Shown here: positions 36,546 to 45,215 of the stretch, in pieces
Position numbering within the stretch: position 1 is the stretch's first letter
Layout: each line of letters starts with the position of its first letter
Origin: QYOJ01 sp964642545
Lineage (GTDB): Bacteria > Bacteroidota > Bacteroidia > Bacteroidales > FEN-979
Length of the DNA stretch: 55,933 nt
Direction of reading: 5' to 3'
NCBI GenBank assembly: GCA_964642545.1
Contig: CAZXQU010000011.1
Coordinates: forward strand, 1 to 55,933
Notes under the pieces: generated by a model
Database searches by the model: none
What the model saw: the letters and a program-made list of their open reading frames with translations, nothing else
What the model was told of the DNA's origin: nothing
Translations under genes and position numbers: made by a program

Positions 36546-37273
36546 AAATCACATGCATTGCCGTCGACGATGAGCCTTTGGCTCTCGAGGTTATTGAAGA
36601 TTATATCCAGAAAATCCCCTTTTTGCAACTTGTCAAATCTTTTGACAACGCATTGGAGGCGATGAATTTTCTGCGACAACAAAAGATCGACCTGATGTTT
36701 CTCGACATTCAGATGGAAGAGTTAACAGGGGTTCAGATGTTAAATATACTCAAACCAAAACCTGAAGTGATCTTCACAACAGCATACGACCAGTTTGCAC
36801 TGCAGGGGTATGAGCTTGATGTCACCGATTACCTACTGAAGCCGATCTCATTCGAGCGGTTTGTGAAAGCAGTGGATAAGGTGCATGAAAGACTCTGTCG
36901 TCAGCTTAACTCGAAATGCCCACGCGAAGAGGTCTCGATCTTCAACCCCAAGATAGAATATTTCTTTATCAAGAGCGGATTCAAGCTGCACAAGGTAACC
37001 TTCGATGAGATTATTTATGTAGAAGGACAGGGAGATTACCTGAAGATTGTCACGCCTAAGGCCCGTATCATGACCCTGCAGACGTTTAAGGGCATCGAAG
37101 AGATACTTCCCCAAGCCAACTTCATCCGGGTCCATAAATCCTATATCGTGGCTATCGACAAGATCGAATCGATTGAAGGCAACATGATTAAGGTATCCGA
37201 CAAACTCATCCCGGTTGGGGAAAGCTACAAGAAAAGCTTCCAGATGCTGCTGGAGAAGAAGAAGATCATGTAA
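36542..37273 (+). CDS. LytTR-family response regulator
   Basis: A 243-residue regulator with an N-terminal receiver domain (VDDEPLALE acidic pocket, phospho-acceptor Asp55 in LMFLDIQMEE, conserved Lys in YLLKPISFE) and a C-terminal LytTR DNA-binding domain from about residue 140 (DEIIYVEGQGDYLKIVTPKA, FIRVHKSYIVAIDKI). It overlaps the kinase stop codon by four bases, the usual arrangement. LytTR proteins bind paired direct repeats. I did not find a convincing pair in the 83 bases ahead of the GH127 gene, most of which a repeat array occupies. Confidence 0.96.
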   Translation: MKITCIAVDDEPLALEVIEDYIQKIPFLQLVKSFDNALEAMNFLRQQKIDLMFLDIQMEELTGVQMLNILKPKPEVIFTTAYDQFALQGYELDVTDYLLKPISFERFVKAVDKVHERLCRQLNSKCPREEVSIFNPKIEYFFIKSGFKLHKVTFDEIIYVEGQGDYLKIVTPKARIMTLQTFKGIEEILPQANFIRVHKSYIVAIDKIESIEGNMIKVSDKLIPVGESYKKSFQMLLEKKKIM

Positions 37274-37277
37274 CCAT

Positions 37278-37302
37278 CTTCGTGTTCTTCGTGACTTCGT
37301 GC
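37278..37302. repeat. Short tandem array, CTTCGTG type (8-9 base units)
   Basis: Three units, cttcgtgtt, cttcgtga and cttcgtgc, followed by a degenerate ctttgcggtgaa, lie between the response regulator stop and the GH127 start. It belongs to the same style of short degenerate arrays seen elsewhere in the window. Confidence 0.6.
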
Positions 37303-37356
37303 CTTTGCGGTGAAGTTTTATTTTCCCGATCTTTGTCTCAACAAACCGCTATCTCT

Positions 37357-40002
37357 ATGAGAAAGATATCCCTTCTCTCCATGATATTCCTTGGAGCATC
37401 CATCGTGTTTGCGCAAACAGGCGACTACCCCTACACGCCTGTAAAATTCACAGATGTGAAAATCACGGATGCCTTCTGGACTCCCCGTCAGGATACCAAC
37501 AGGATTGTTACGATTCCATATGCTTTTCAGAAATCGGAAGAGACCGGAAGGCTGAAGAACTTCAAGGTGGCCGGAGAGGTCAACGCCGGTATCATCACTT
37601 CAGGGAGCTTTTGCAGCAAGTATGGGTATGACGATTCCGATGTCTATAAGATCATTGAAGGGGGAGCCTATTCCCTGGCTACGAATCCCGATTCGGTGTT
37701 GGAGAGTTTCCTCGACAGCCTGATTTCAGATATCGCTTCCGCACAGGAACCCGATGGCTACCTATATACCATGTCGACCATCAACATCGAAAAATCATGG
37801 GCCCGGGAGCGGTGGAAAAACACACGGTACAATGGCAGCCATGAGTTGTATAATGTGGGACATATGTATGAAGCTGCCGTGGCATACGATGATGCCACAG
37901 GGAAACGGGTGCTGCTGGATGTAGCCCTGAAGAATGCCGACCTGCTCTGCAGGATGTTCGGTCCGGATAAAAGGGCTATGGCTTCAGGGCACCAGGAGAT
38001 CGAAATCGGGTTAGCTAAATTGTACCGTGTTACCGGTGAAAAGAGGTACCTGGAGTTGGCAAAGTTTTTCCTGGATCAGCGCGGAAAAGGCGAGAAGAGT
38101 GGAAGTACCTACACCCAGGATCATCAGCCTGTCATCGACCAGGCTGAAGCGGTAGGCCATACGGTAAGAGCTACTTACATGTACTCCGCCATGGCCGATA
38201 TCGCTGCCCTTACAGGCGACTCGGCGTACATCCGCGCAATTGACCGGATATGGAACGATGTGGTATCAGGGAAGATCTACCTTATAGGTGGTATCGGTTC
38301 ACGTTCTTCCGGTGAAGCCTATGGAGATAGATACGAATTACCAAACCTGACCGCATACAATGAGACCTGCGCGGCGATTGCCAATGTTTTCTGGAACTAC
38401 AGGATGTTCCTGTTGCATGGTGAGAGTAAATACATCGATGTGCTTGAACGGACCCTTTATAATGGACTTATCTCGGGAGTCTCCCTCAGCGGAACTACCT
38501 TCTTCTATCCCAATCCGCTTGAGTCGGAAGGAAACTACTCTCGCTCCGAATGGTTTGGCTGCTCCTGCTGCCCCTCCAATATTTCCCGCTTCATACCCTC
38601 TATCTCCGGATACATCTATGTAACCCGTGCCGATACCCTATTTGTAAATCTATACATGGGAAGTGAAGGGAGTGTCCAGATCGAGGGGCAGACGATCGGA
38701 ATAAAACAAACTACAGAATATCCCTGGGATGGGAATGTCACTGTTTCGATTGATGCTGCAAACCCGGTTTCTATGGTCCTCGCACTTCGGATCCCGGGTT
38801 GGGCGCAAAACATCGTTCTCCCAGGCGGGTTGTATCAGTTTGCAGATACCCTCCCCGTGGGGGTGGGAGTGGCTCTGAACGATAAACTCCGGCGAATTTA
38901 TCCCGACAGAGGATATATCACCATCACGAAAGATTGGAAAAGCGGTGACGTCGTGGAACTCTCCATTCCGATGGCTGTCAGAAAAGTAATTGCCAGCAAC
39001 CAGGTTGCGGACGATAAGAATAAAGTTGCGTTGACACGCGGGCCGATCGTTTTCTGCGCCGAAGGCGTTGACAACGACGGAGAAGTGAAAAATCTTGTAA
39101 TACCCCTCTCAGGCTCCTTCAATTATTCGTTTGATTCCACTCTGTTAAACGGGGTGGGCATACTGACGGGAGCAATCAACAAACTTCAGGGCGACGGTTT
39201 CAGCCAACCTGTCGTCCCTCGTCCCTCATCCCTCGTCCTTCGTCCCTACTACGCCTGGTGTCACAGGGGTGCCGGACCCATGAATGTTTGGTTTTACAGC
39301 GATAGGCATGTTTTCCCTCCACTGATGGAACCTTCCGGATCACTATTCCTCGATTTGATGGAAGTGAGAATGAAGCAATACGAAGGACAGGAGATTTTTT
39401 ATACCGATGGGGACGACTACCCTGATCTGCATGCCATGCGCTATAAAGGATCGCCTATACTGCTGAAAGGGACAACCTCCCTCAGTGCAGCCGCTTTCAA
39501 TCAGGCCGGCATGGCGAGTGATCTGGTTTACGGAACCTTCAGTCAGGTCACCCTCACCCCCCCCGTCCCATTTGTCATCGTAGACAAAGGACTTCTCTGC
39601 GGCTATTTCGAAGGCCGTTTCAGGAAACTGCCAGGATTCGATACTCTTGTCCCGGTGAAGGTCGTCGCTGTGAATGATATTGATGCCTATTTGGCTCGCG
39701 ATACCTCCGATGCCTATGCGCTTGAATTTAAAGGGTATGTAAACATTCCGGCAGGGGGGATCTATACCTTTTTTATCCGTTCGGATGATGGAGGCCGTAT
39801 CTCGATTGATGACCGTCAGGTTGCGGTCAACGACGGACTTCATGAGATCACGGAGCAATCGGGACAGGCGGCTCTGGAACAGGGACTTCACCGGATCAAC
39901 GTGCAGTTCTTCGACTATGGGAGTGATGAGGGCCTTGAAATTTGGGTTGAAGGGCCGGGAATGGAGAAGCAGCGCATACCAACGGGGTGGTACTTCCGTT
40001 GA
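37357..40002 (+). CDS. GH127 beta-L-arabinofuranosidase-like glycosidase with PA14 domain
   Basis: An 881-residue secreted enzyme (signal peptide MRKISLLSMIFLGASIVFAQ; the longer upstream frame begins inside a repeat and is rejected). All residues that define GH127 catalysis appear in order and at the right spacing: acid/base Glu320 in SSGEAYG, zinc ligands Glu336 and Cys338 in YNETCAA, and the Cys404-Cys405 pair in CSCCPSN, whose first Cys is the nucleophile in the family's founding enzyme. A C-terminal PA14 domain (about 735-881: YTFFIRSDDGGRISID, WYFR) may bind sugar. An in-frame heptamer array at 39213-39247 encodes a Pro/Arg/Ser linker. It follows the LytS/LytTR pair. Confidence 0.92.
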   Translation: MRKISLLSMIFLGASIVFAQTGDYPYTPVKFTDVKITDAFWTPRQDTNRIVTIPYAFQKSEETGRLKNFKVAGEVNAGIITSGSFCSKYGYDDSDVYKIIEGGAYSLATNPDSVLESFLDSLISDIASAQEPDGYLYTMSTINIEKSWARERWKNTRYNGSHELYNVGHMYEAAVAYDDATGKRVLLDVALKNADLLCRMFGPDKRAMASGHQEIEIGLAKLYRVTGEKRYLELAKFFLDQRGKGEKSGSTYTQDHQPVIDQAEAVGHTVRATYMYSAMADIAALTGDSAYIRAIDRIWNDVVSGKIYLIGGIGSRSSGEAYGDRYELPNLTAYNETCAAIANVFWNYRMFLLHGESKYIDVLERTLYNGLISGVSLSGTTFFYPNPLESEGNYSRSEWFGCSCCPSNISRFIPSISGYIYVTRADTLFVNLYMGSEGSVQIEGQTIGIKQTTEYPWDGNVTVSIDAANPVSMVLALRIPGWAQNIVLPGGLYQFADTLPVGVGVALNDKLRRIYPDRGYITITKDWKSGDVVELSIPMAVRKVIASNQVADDKNKVALTRGPIVFCAEGVDNDGEVKNLVIPLSGSFNYSFDSTLLNGVGILTGAINKLQGDGFSQPVVPRPSSLVLRPYYAWCHRGAGPMNVWFYSDRHVFPPLMEPSGSLFLDLMEVRMKQYEGQEIFYTDGDDYPDLHAMRYKGSPILLKGTTSLSAAAFNQAGMASDLVYGTFSQVTLTPPVPFVIVDKGLLCGYFEGRFRKLPGFDTLVPVKVVAVNDIDAYLARDTSDAYALEFKGYVNIPAGGIYTFFIRSDDGGRISIDDRQVAVNDGLHEITEQSGQAALEQGLHRINVQFFDYGSDEGLEIWVEGPGMEKQRIPTGWYFR
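39213..39247. repeat. In-frame heptamer array, CGTCCCT type, 5 units
   Basis: Units read cgtccct, cgtccct, catccct, cgtcctt, cgtccct, inside the GH127 gene. In frame they encode VVPRPSSLVLRPYY, a linker unlike the surrounding sequence. The same unit as the array at 1374-1408. Confidence 0.8.
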
Positions 40003-40028
40003 TGAAATCCCGTTTTCTGTTTGTGTGA

Positions 40029-40569
40029 AAGGCTGCCCTGCTTGGATTAGGGAACCTGTTCTGGTACAACCTGGTTTACACACCATTAAAGATCAGAAGC
40101 TACTTTGCTGTGCTGGCAGGAGCGATCAACGGAGCACTTCCGCCAGTAATTGGCTGGGTAGCGGCTGGCGGGGGATATCTTTGATCCGAAGATCCTCTTC
40201 ATCGCTTTTTTCATTTTCCTCTGGCAGGTGCCGCATTTCTGGCTGTTACTGATGATGTACGGAGAAGAATATGAGAAAGCAGGGTTTTACTCAATTACTT
40301 CCCGGTTCAGTTTTCCGGTGATCCGTTACATCCTGCTCGTATGGGTTACGGCTACCTCTTTCAGCACCCTCTTCCTGTTACTCTTTCACATCATTACCTC
40401 GATGCCGCTGATCATCACTATGATGACAGCCGCTGTCATCCTCCTGGTTTTCTTTTTTATCTTTCTCTATACCGGGAAAGAACCTCCGAAGATCAAACCC
40501 CTCTTCATCGTGTTCAACCTGTTTATGGTGCTGGTGTTCGGAATGATATTGGTGCAGGGGGTGATCTGA
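40029..40569 (+). pseudogene. ctaB: Truncated, frameshifted heme O synthase remnant
   Basis: Conceptual translation gives the C-terminal half of protoheme IX farnesyltransferase, the UbiA-type enzyme that makes heme O for cytochrome oxidases. The first part from about 40032 reads LLGLGNLFWYNLVYTPLKIR and then AINGALPPVIGWVAAGG. After a run of five G at 40170-40174 the frame changes and continues as DIFDPKILFIAFFIFLWQVP, then HFWLLLMMYGEEYEKAGF and three hydrophobic helices. Four G would restore one frame. The N-terminal about 120 residues, including the first prenyl-diphosphate-binding motif, are absent, and a TGA precedes the remnant. It starts directly after the GH127 stop, so a deletion or a chimeric assembly join is possible. 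Confidence 0.85.
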
Positions 40570-40600
40570 TCCAAGTCACCCTAATGCCAGAGAATAACTG

Positions 40601-41815
40601 CTATTTTGTTTCTTCCGCAGGGATTTCCTTGCACCCTTTGTATTCAGGATAAATATATCCCCCATCGAAGAAATTGGTTTTTAGGTTTATGGTTTCTTTA
40701 CTTGGGTCGTTGAAATTCGCTTTGTTCAAGATTAAAGGAGTATACAGATCAGGCCTGCGGTCTTTCAGGTAGTTGTACTTTGGGGCGGGATGGGTCATGC
40801 CGTAATAGGCCGGAACACAATCGGCAATCAACAAGGTATTTTGTTCATGATTGGCAGCCACAATGATGTCGCCATTAGGTCCGCAGATGATGCTGTTGCC
40901 GCGGTAGTGCCACGCATCATTACCCCTTACCTCATACCCACAACGGTTGGCATAGGCAAAGAAAACATTGTTTGCGTAAGCATTAGCGGGGATAAGGAGG
41001 GTGGAAACATCGGGATAAGGGACCGAACTCCGCTCCCCGGAAGGCAACCGGTAATAGTTGTCGGCAGCAGTGGGACCCACAATCAGTTTTGCACCGTGTA
41101 ACGCAAGGATGCGTTGTAGCTCAGGGAATTCACATTCGTAGCAGTTCAGTACTCCCACAGGAAACCCAAATATATTATATACAGGGTATTCACTGGTTCC
41201 GAAACACCAGTTGTCCCGCTCCTGTTGACCGTAAAGATGGGTTTTACGATAGGAATTGAGTAATTCCCCTTTTTCGCTGATCACAGCTATGGCATCGTAA
41301 TAGTTAGTGCCATCCGGTTCATCCACTTTCTCGGCGTAGGGAACCAGAAGGGCCATATTGTATTCTTTGGCATAATTGCGCGCGGTAGTGATGCTTGGCC
41401 CGTCTTTATATTCTGATACTTCTCTGGCTTCCTCCGGACTCAATGTATAACCGGGTACAAATAATTCAGGAAATGAAAGCAGTTGCACATTATATTTTTT
41501 AGCCTGTTTGACTGCCTCTTCCAGCACCTTCATATTTTTTGCACTAGCCCCTTTCCCACTATAGGCTTGTACCTGGTAAATACCAAGCCGCACCCCTGTG
41601 CCATATTCCGGCACATCACCATAAATTGAGGTCCGGTACTGTAAAATCCGATACGATTCCTCAACACTTTCGCGATACTGAGGAGTGCCATCGCACGTGC
41701 TTAGCACAATGCTGTCCTGGTTTTCTGCGTTGAAATTCAATACCGCATTTTCTTTCTGTGAATAGGTGATCCCTGAAATAAGCAGGAAGACCAAAAACAA
41801 CAAACTTGTTTTCAT
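40601..41815 (-). CDS. Secreted carbon-nitrogen hydrolase (nitrilase superfamily)
   Basis: A 404-residue enzyme of the nitrilase/amidase superfamily with an intact triad: Glu117 in SFPELFVPGY, Lys191 in YRKTHLYG and Cys225 in VLNCYECEFPE. The family hydrolyses amides, carbamoyl groups or nitriles. A clear signal peptide (MKTSLLFLVFLLISGITYSQ) and a spacer of about 50 residues precede the catalytic domain, so this enzyme acts in the periplasm or outside, whereas most relatives are cytoplasmic. The extra C-terminal 60 residues wrap up after HPAPKYNYLKDRRPDLY. It is convergent with the ctaB remnant. Substrate unknown. Confidence 0.92.
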   Translation of the reverse strand: MKTSLLFLVFLLISGITYSQKENAVLNFNAENQDSIVLSTCDGTPQYRESVEESYRILQYRTSIYGDVPEYGTGVRLGIYQVQAYSGKGASAKNMKVLEEAVKQAKKYNVQLLSFPELFVPGYTLSPEEAREVSEYKDGPSITTARNYAKEYNMALLVPYAEKVDEPDGTNYYDAIAVISEKGELLNSYRKTHLYGQQERDNWCFGTSEYPVYNIFGFPVGVLNCYECEFPELQRILALHGAKLIVGPTAADNYYRLPSGERSSVPYPDVSTLLIPANAYANNVFFAYANRCGYEVRGNDAWHYRGNSIICGPNGDIIVAANHEQNTLLIADCVPAYYGMTHPAPKYNYLKDRRPDLYTPLILNKANFNDPSKETINLKTNFFDGGYIYPEYKGCKEIPAEETK

Positions 41816-41896
41816 AATGAGTTAATTTAATGGGTGTTGGTGTGTTTACATGCAATAAAATCAGTTGAAATAAATTTAATAAATTCCTGGTATTAT

Positions 41897-42697
41897 CTAA
41901 GGTATATCCCTTTTCTCAAACGTAAACACACTTGCATACAGCAAAATAACGATCAGGCTGGCCAGCACGATACAATCAACGAGAAGGTTCCCTTTTCCGA
42001 ACATGATGTTCTGGGGCTGATAATAATTGAAAATATTGAAGGGCAGTGTGATCTTGAAGGCAGCCCACAATTGTCCGGTAAAAAAGAGGAGGTAAAAAAG
42101 CAGGGTGATCATGGCACTCACAATTCCCGAAGATCCTCCACCCCTTGACAGTGTTGCAATCAAGATTGTATATGTCATGATCAGGACAAACAACAGCCAC
42201 AGGTTTAAGCTTATTTCCATGATATGAAACGATACATTCCACGTCAGGTCATGAAAGATCAGGATCGAAGCCAGTGAACTGATGCATGAAGCAAGGATAA
42301 TGGCCCCCAGGATCAGGCAGCCTGAAAACCACAATTGCAAAACAAGTGATCTCCTCCTGAATGGTAACGCAAGCATTCCCTCCATGTTTCCATTCTCTAT
42401 CTCACGGGAAATATGCCTGACAGGAATACTGATGGCGATCATCGCCAAAAGAGCCAGCACAATCGGATGATTTAACCCAAATGCGGCAGCCCCATTAACA
42501 GTCAGCATGTTGAAAAAGGAATCGTTGAGGAAAATTTTCATGTTTTCAGGCATCTGATTCAATATGGAATGAAGCATGGCCTGGGTGTCGAAGGTGGTCA
42601 CCAGGTAGAGCATCAGCAACTGGAAAAGGCTGATGAATACCATGCTGAAGATGGTCAATCCCTTATTGATCTTCCATATCAACTTAAGATAGGTCAT
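41897..42697 (-). CDS. ABC-2 type transporter permease
   Basis: A permease of about 266 residues with six hydrophobic segments, typical of ABC-2 exporters. I place the start at ATG 42697 (MTYLKLIWKINKGL) because this is the usual amphipathic beginning of such permeases; ATGs at 42718, 42715 and 42769 are alternatives. The text IPVRHISREIENGNMEGML is the conserved cytoplasmic segment that contacts the ATPase. It overlaps the ATPase gene by 14 bases and forms a two-gene exporter with it. Drug, peptide or lipid export are all possible. Confidence 0.85.
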   Translation of the reverse strand: MTYLKLIWKINKGLTIFSMVFISLFQLLMLYLVTTFDTQAMLHSILNQMPENMKIFLNDSFFNMLTVNGAAAFGLNHPIVLALLAMIAISIPVRHISREIENGNMEGMLALPFRRRSLVLQLWFSGCLILGAIILASCISSLASILIFHDLTWNVSFHIMEISLNLWLLFVLIMTYTILIATLSRGGGSSGIVSAMITLLFYLLFFTGQLWAAFKITLPFNIFNYYQPQNIMFGKGNLLVDCIVLASLIVILLYASVFTFEKRDIP

Positions 42698-43598
42698 CCT
42701 CTTTCCCGCTTTCATCATGATAATATTGCATGAAAAGTTCTTCAAGATCAGGTTTGCTGATGGACACATTCCGTACAGCCATTTCCGAAAGATTTTTTAA
42801 CACAGTATTGATATCGCCACTAAGCTTATAAACATACTGTGTTCCCTCATGGCTGATAAGTTCTGCCCCGGGGAGTTCAATTTCCTTATCAGTATCTGTC
42901 AGGGTAAATTCCAGTACCTGGCCGGCTTTGTCTTTAAGTACTTCCAACGTTTCAAGCCCTGCAATCCGGCCCTTCCTGATAATGGCTACCCGGTTACAAA
43001 GCTTTTCAACTTCATAGAGGTTATGAGAAGAGAAGAAGATGGTTGTACCCTTGCGTTGTTCTTCAAATAGGATCTCGTAAAATACCTCCTTCATCAGGGG
43101 ATCAAGTCCGCTGGTAGGTTCATCAAGGATCAACAGCCTGGGATGATGAAACAATGCCTGTATGATGCCAATTTTCTGCAAGGTGCCATGTGAGAGGGCT
43201 TTTATTTTTTTTGACAGCTCTTTCCCGGATAGATCAAAACGCTTAAACAGAAGACTATCCTGATCAAAGGAGACATTTCTGATCGTTGAAATGAGTTTAA
43301 AGAACGCCAACCCACTGAGGTGTTCGTGGGCAGAAAATTCCCCGGGCAGATAACCGATCTGCTTTCTGATATTGAAACTCTCCCTCCTTACATCCAGCCC
43401 AAGTAATTCAACCTGGCCTGAATCAGGCCTGAGCAGATCAAGTAAAATGCGGATGGTGGTGGTTTTCCCGGCTCCATTCGGACCCAGGAAACCAAATATC
43501 TCCCCTTCATTCACATTAAAAGAGATATCTTGAATGCCCAGATGCGAACCATAGTATTTGGTTAGGTTATGGGCTGTTATGATACAAGGTGCTTCCAA
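42684..43598 (-). CDS. ABC transporter ATP-binding protein (ABC-2 exporter)
   Basis: A 304-residue ATPase of the BcrA/CcmA/NatA group. Walker A is GPNGAGKTTTIRILL, the Q-loop lies in IRKQIGYLPGEFSAHEHLSG, Walker B is LLILDEPTSGLDPLMKE and the H-loop SSHNLYE. The signature loop reads LSHGTLQKIGIIQALF rather than the standard LSGGQ, which is a known variation in this group. A C-terminal regulatory segment of about 90 residues follows. It is the first gene of the exporter pair, with the permease overlapping its 3' end. No regulator gene is adjacent. Confidence 0.94.
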   Translation of the reverse strand: MEAPCIITAHNLTKYYGSHLGIQDISFNVNEGEIFGFLGPNGAGKTTTIRILLDLLRPDSGQVELLGLDVRRESFNIRKQIGYLPGEFSAHEHLSGLAFFKLISTIRNVSFDQDSLLFKRFDLSGKELSKKIKALSHGTLQKIGIIQALFHHPRLLILDEPTSGLDPLMKEVFYEILFEEQRKGTTIFFSSHNLYEVEKLCNRVAIIRKGRIAGLETLEVLKDKAGQVLEFTLTDTDKEIELPGAELISHEGTQYVYKLSGDINTVLKNLSEMAVRNVSISKPDLEELFMQYYHDESGKEDDLS

Positions 43599-43621
43599 AA
43601 TGTGTCGGCTGATACCCCAAA

Positions 43622-43960
43622 TTAATCTGGATTCGCTTTGGTTTTGTCCCTGATAAATTTTTGAATCTTCCTATATCTCTTTCTTGCGGCTTTCCTCTTC
43701 CAGTATTTCCCCCACAGGATATTTGTCCAAAGCCGTTCATGGAAATAATACAAAACAAGTTTAGCAACAATATCAATCGATGTTATGAGTGAAACAGCTC
43801 CTAAAACATCCCTGAAGGCCGACTCTGTCGCCTGCGTAAAAACGGTGAAACTAATAATGAATGTTGCTCCCGAAGCGATGAGCCTCCAACTGATTGCCTT
43901 TAAGACACTCCTGCTGGGACTATCTTTGTCTAAAGTATTGGTTTCCTTTTTCGAAAGCAT
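43622..43960 (-). CDS. DUF2061 family small membrane protein
   Basis: A protein of about 112 residues with two hydrophobic helices: RSVLKAISWRLIASGATFII near the N-terminus and SLITSIDIVAKLVLYYFHER in the middle. The closing motif YYFHERLWTNILWG is characteristic of DUF2061, whose members in other bacteria are sometimes near sulfate or APS metabolism genes. The tail is very basic (KRKAARKRYRKIQKFIRDK). I prefer ATG 43960 (MLSKKETN) over ATG 44011 because the extra N-terminus adds nothing conserved. Function unknown. It lies 23 bases upstream of the ABC ATPase gene on the same strand. Confidence 0.85.
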   Translation of the reverse strand: MLSKKETNTLDKDSPSRSVLKAISWRLIASGATFIISFTVFTQATESAFRDVLGAVSLITSIDIVAKLVLYYFHERLWTNILWGKYWKRKAARKRYRKIQKFIRDKTKANPD

Positions 43961-44120
43961 TTCAACTATCCCCTGATAAATCCATAACCATTGATACGAT
44001 AAAGATATCAATAATTTTTAACTTCCAAGCGACCAGACATGGATACCATAATTATCCCTATCACTGCCATCGGCGGAACAAGCGTAAAAGCAGCGAAACT
44101 TATCGTACAATAAAATCGCT

Positions 44121-44150
44121 TTGCCGCGTCACTCCGTTCCTCGCAATGAC
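44121..44150 (-). repeat. Dispersed palindromic repeat of the GTCATTGCGAGG type
   Basis: Reading the minus strand, the stretch starts GTCATTGCGAGGAACGGAGT and ends GACGCGGCAA, with TTGC/GCAA ends able to pair. I recognise this string as a repeat found in many unrelated bacterial genomes. A variant lies in frame inside the sulfotransferase gene at 46931-46970. Confidence 0.75.
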
Positions 44151-44153
44151 AGG

Positions 44154-44205
44154 TTTCGCTTTTCGCTTTTCGCTACCTCGCTACCTCGCTACCTCGTTAT
44201 CTCAT
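44154..44205. repeat. Tandem array: TTTCGCT (7-mer) then ACCTCGCT (8-mer)
   Basis: Three 7-base units tttcgct (44154-44174) pass into three 8-base units acctcgct, acctcgct, acctcgtt, ending near atctcat. The array abuts the GTCATTGCGAGG repeat on its left. Its right part, including the SDR stop codon, is repeated after the N gap. Confidence 0.75.
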
Positions 44206-44395
44206 ACATCTTCCTCATCGTCTTCTCCATGATTTTCAGTNNNNNNNNNNNNNNNNNNNNNNNNNNNNNNNNNNNNNNNNNNNNNNNNNNNNNNNNNNNN
44301 NNNNNNNNNNNNNNNNNNNNNNNNNNNNNNNNNNNNNNNNTCGCTACCTCGTTATCTCATACATCTTCCTCATCGTCTTCTCCATGATTTTCAGT
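44186..44395. other. Scaffold gap (100 N) flanked by identical 55-base ends
   Basis: The 55 bases at 44186-44240 are identical to those at 44341-44395, with 100 N between them. The contig ends therefore overlap and the gap is probably not real; merging them removes 155 bases. The whole stretch 43961-44343 between the DUF2061 start and the SDR stop contains only repeats and this gap, no gene. Confidence 0.9.
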
Positions 44396-45150
44396 GAGAT
44401 AGCACGCGGGAGTATCCTGAGCAGGAGAAAGAAGTTTAGCCTGTTCTTCCATCCGGGGATGCAAACGGCTTTCTTGCCAAGTTTCCTGATGCCATAGTCG
44501 GCCATTTCTGAAGGATCCATTGCTTTTGTCCTTTTTCGGGTCTTCTCCGGAGTATTTGCCAGGTATGTTGGGGTGGCTGTTAACCCGGCACAACACACAG
44601 TGATATCGATGCCAATGGGCTTGAATTCAGTTGAAAGGGACTCGGCCAGCCTGATCAGAAACCCTTTCGTGGCAGCATACGTTGCAACAAGTGGAGGCCC
44701 TAGAAGTCCGGCCAGGGAAGAGACCAGCAAAATTCCTCCTGATCTGTTTTTTAATTTTAATAGACTTGCAAAGCCGTGGACAAGCTGTATCGGAGTACGG
44801 TTATTGACATTAATATACCTTTCGAGCTCCTCAGTATCAGTGGATAAGAACGGTTTTACCCTGCTGTAAGCTGCCACATAGACCAGAAGCCGGCAGTCCA
44901 GGTCGCTGATTGACTGGAGTAAAAATTCCGATGCTTCCGGCAATGCCAGATCCAGGTGAACCTGCCTGATTTTAACCTGTATCTCTTCACTGATCTTTGT
45001 AGATAACCGTTGCATGGCATCCAGATTGTTATCAACCAATACGATGTTCATTCCCAAACTCGCCAGATGAGCAGAAAAACCTTCTCCAATTCCCTCTGCC
45101 GCTCCTGCAACCAATGCCCATTTGCCATACCTTTCCTTGAACCGATCCAT
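44344..45150 (-). CDS. Short-chain dehydrogenase/reductase (SDR)
   Basis: A 268-residue NAD(P)-dependent oxidoreductase. The cofactor motif is AGAAEGIGEG (near residue 16). The catalytic Ser is in LVSSLAG and the active-site Tyr and Lys are in YAATKGF. The usual NNAG motif is replaced by VYVAAYS. The C-terminus (RILPRAISLKIMEKTMRKMY) is amphipathic, as in membrane-associated lipid or steroid SDRs. The last codons fall in the repeated 55 bases beside the scaffold gap and the stop lies in the 8-mer array. It is divergent from the DUF1214 gene and probably belongs to the same pathway as the next three genes. Confidence 0.93.
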   Translation of the reverse strand: MDRFKERYGKWALVAGAAEGIGEGFSAHLASLGMNIVLVDNNLDAMQRLSTKISEEIQVKIRQVHLDLALPEASEFLLQSISDLDCRLLVYVAAYSRVKPFLSTDTEELERYINVNNRTPIQLVHGFASLLKLKNRSGGILLVSSLAGLLGPPLVATYAATKGFLIRLAESLSTEFKPIGIDITVCCAGLTATPTYLANTPEKTRKRTKAMDPSEMADYGIRKLGKKAVCIPGWKNRLNFFLLLRILPRAISLKIMEKTMRKMYEITR

Positions 45151-45215
45151 TTTATTCCTATTTTTGGCAACAATTTTCTATGATATTCTTCACTGCGCTA
45201 ATTTATTGATTTCTG

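Noticed and set aside
37282..37356. Longer N-terminus for the GH127 protein
   Set aside because: The added residues come from a CTTCGTG-type repeat, and the internal ATG at 37357 gives a normal signal peptide.
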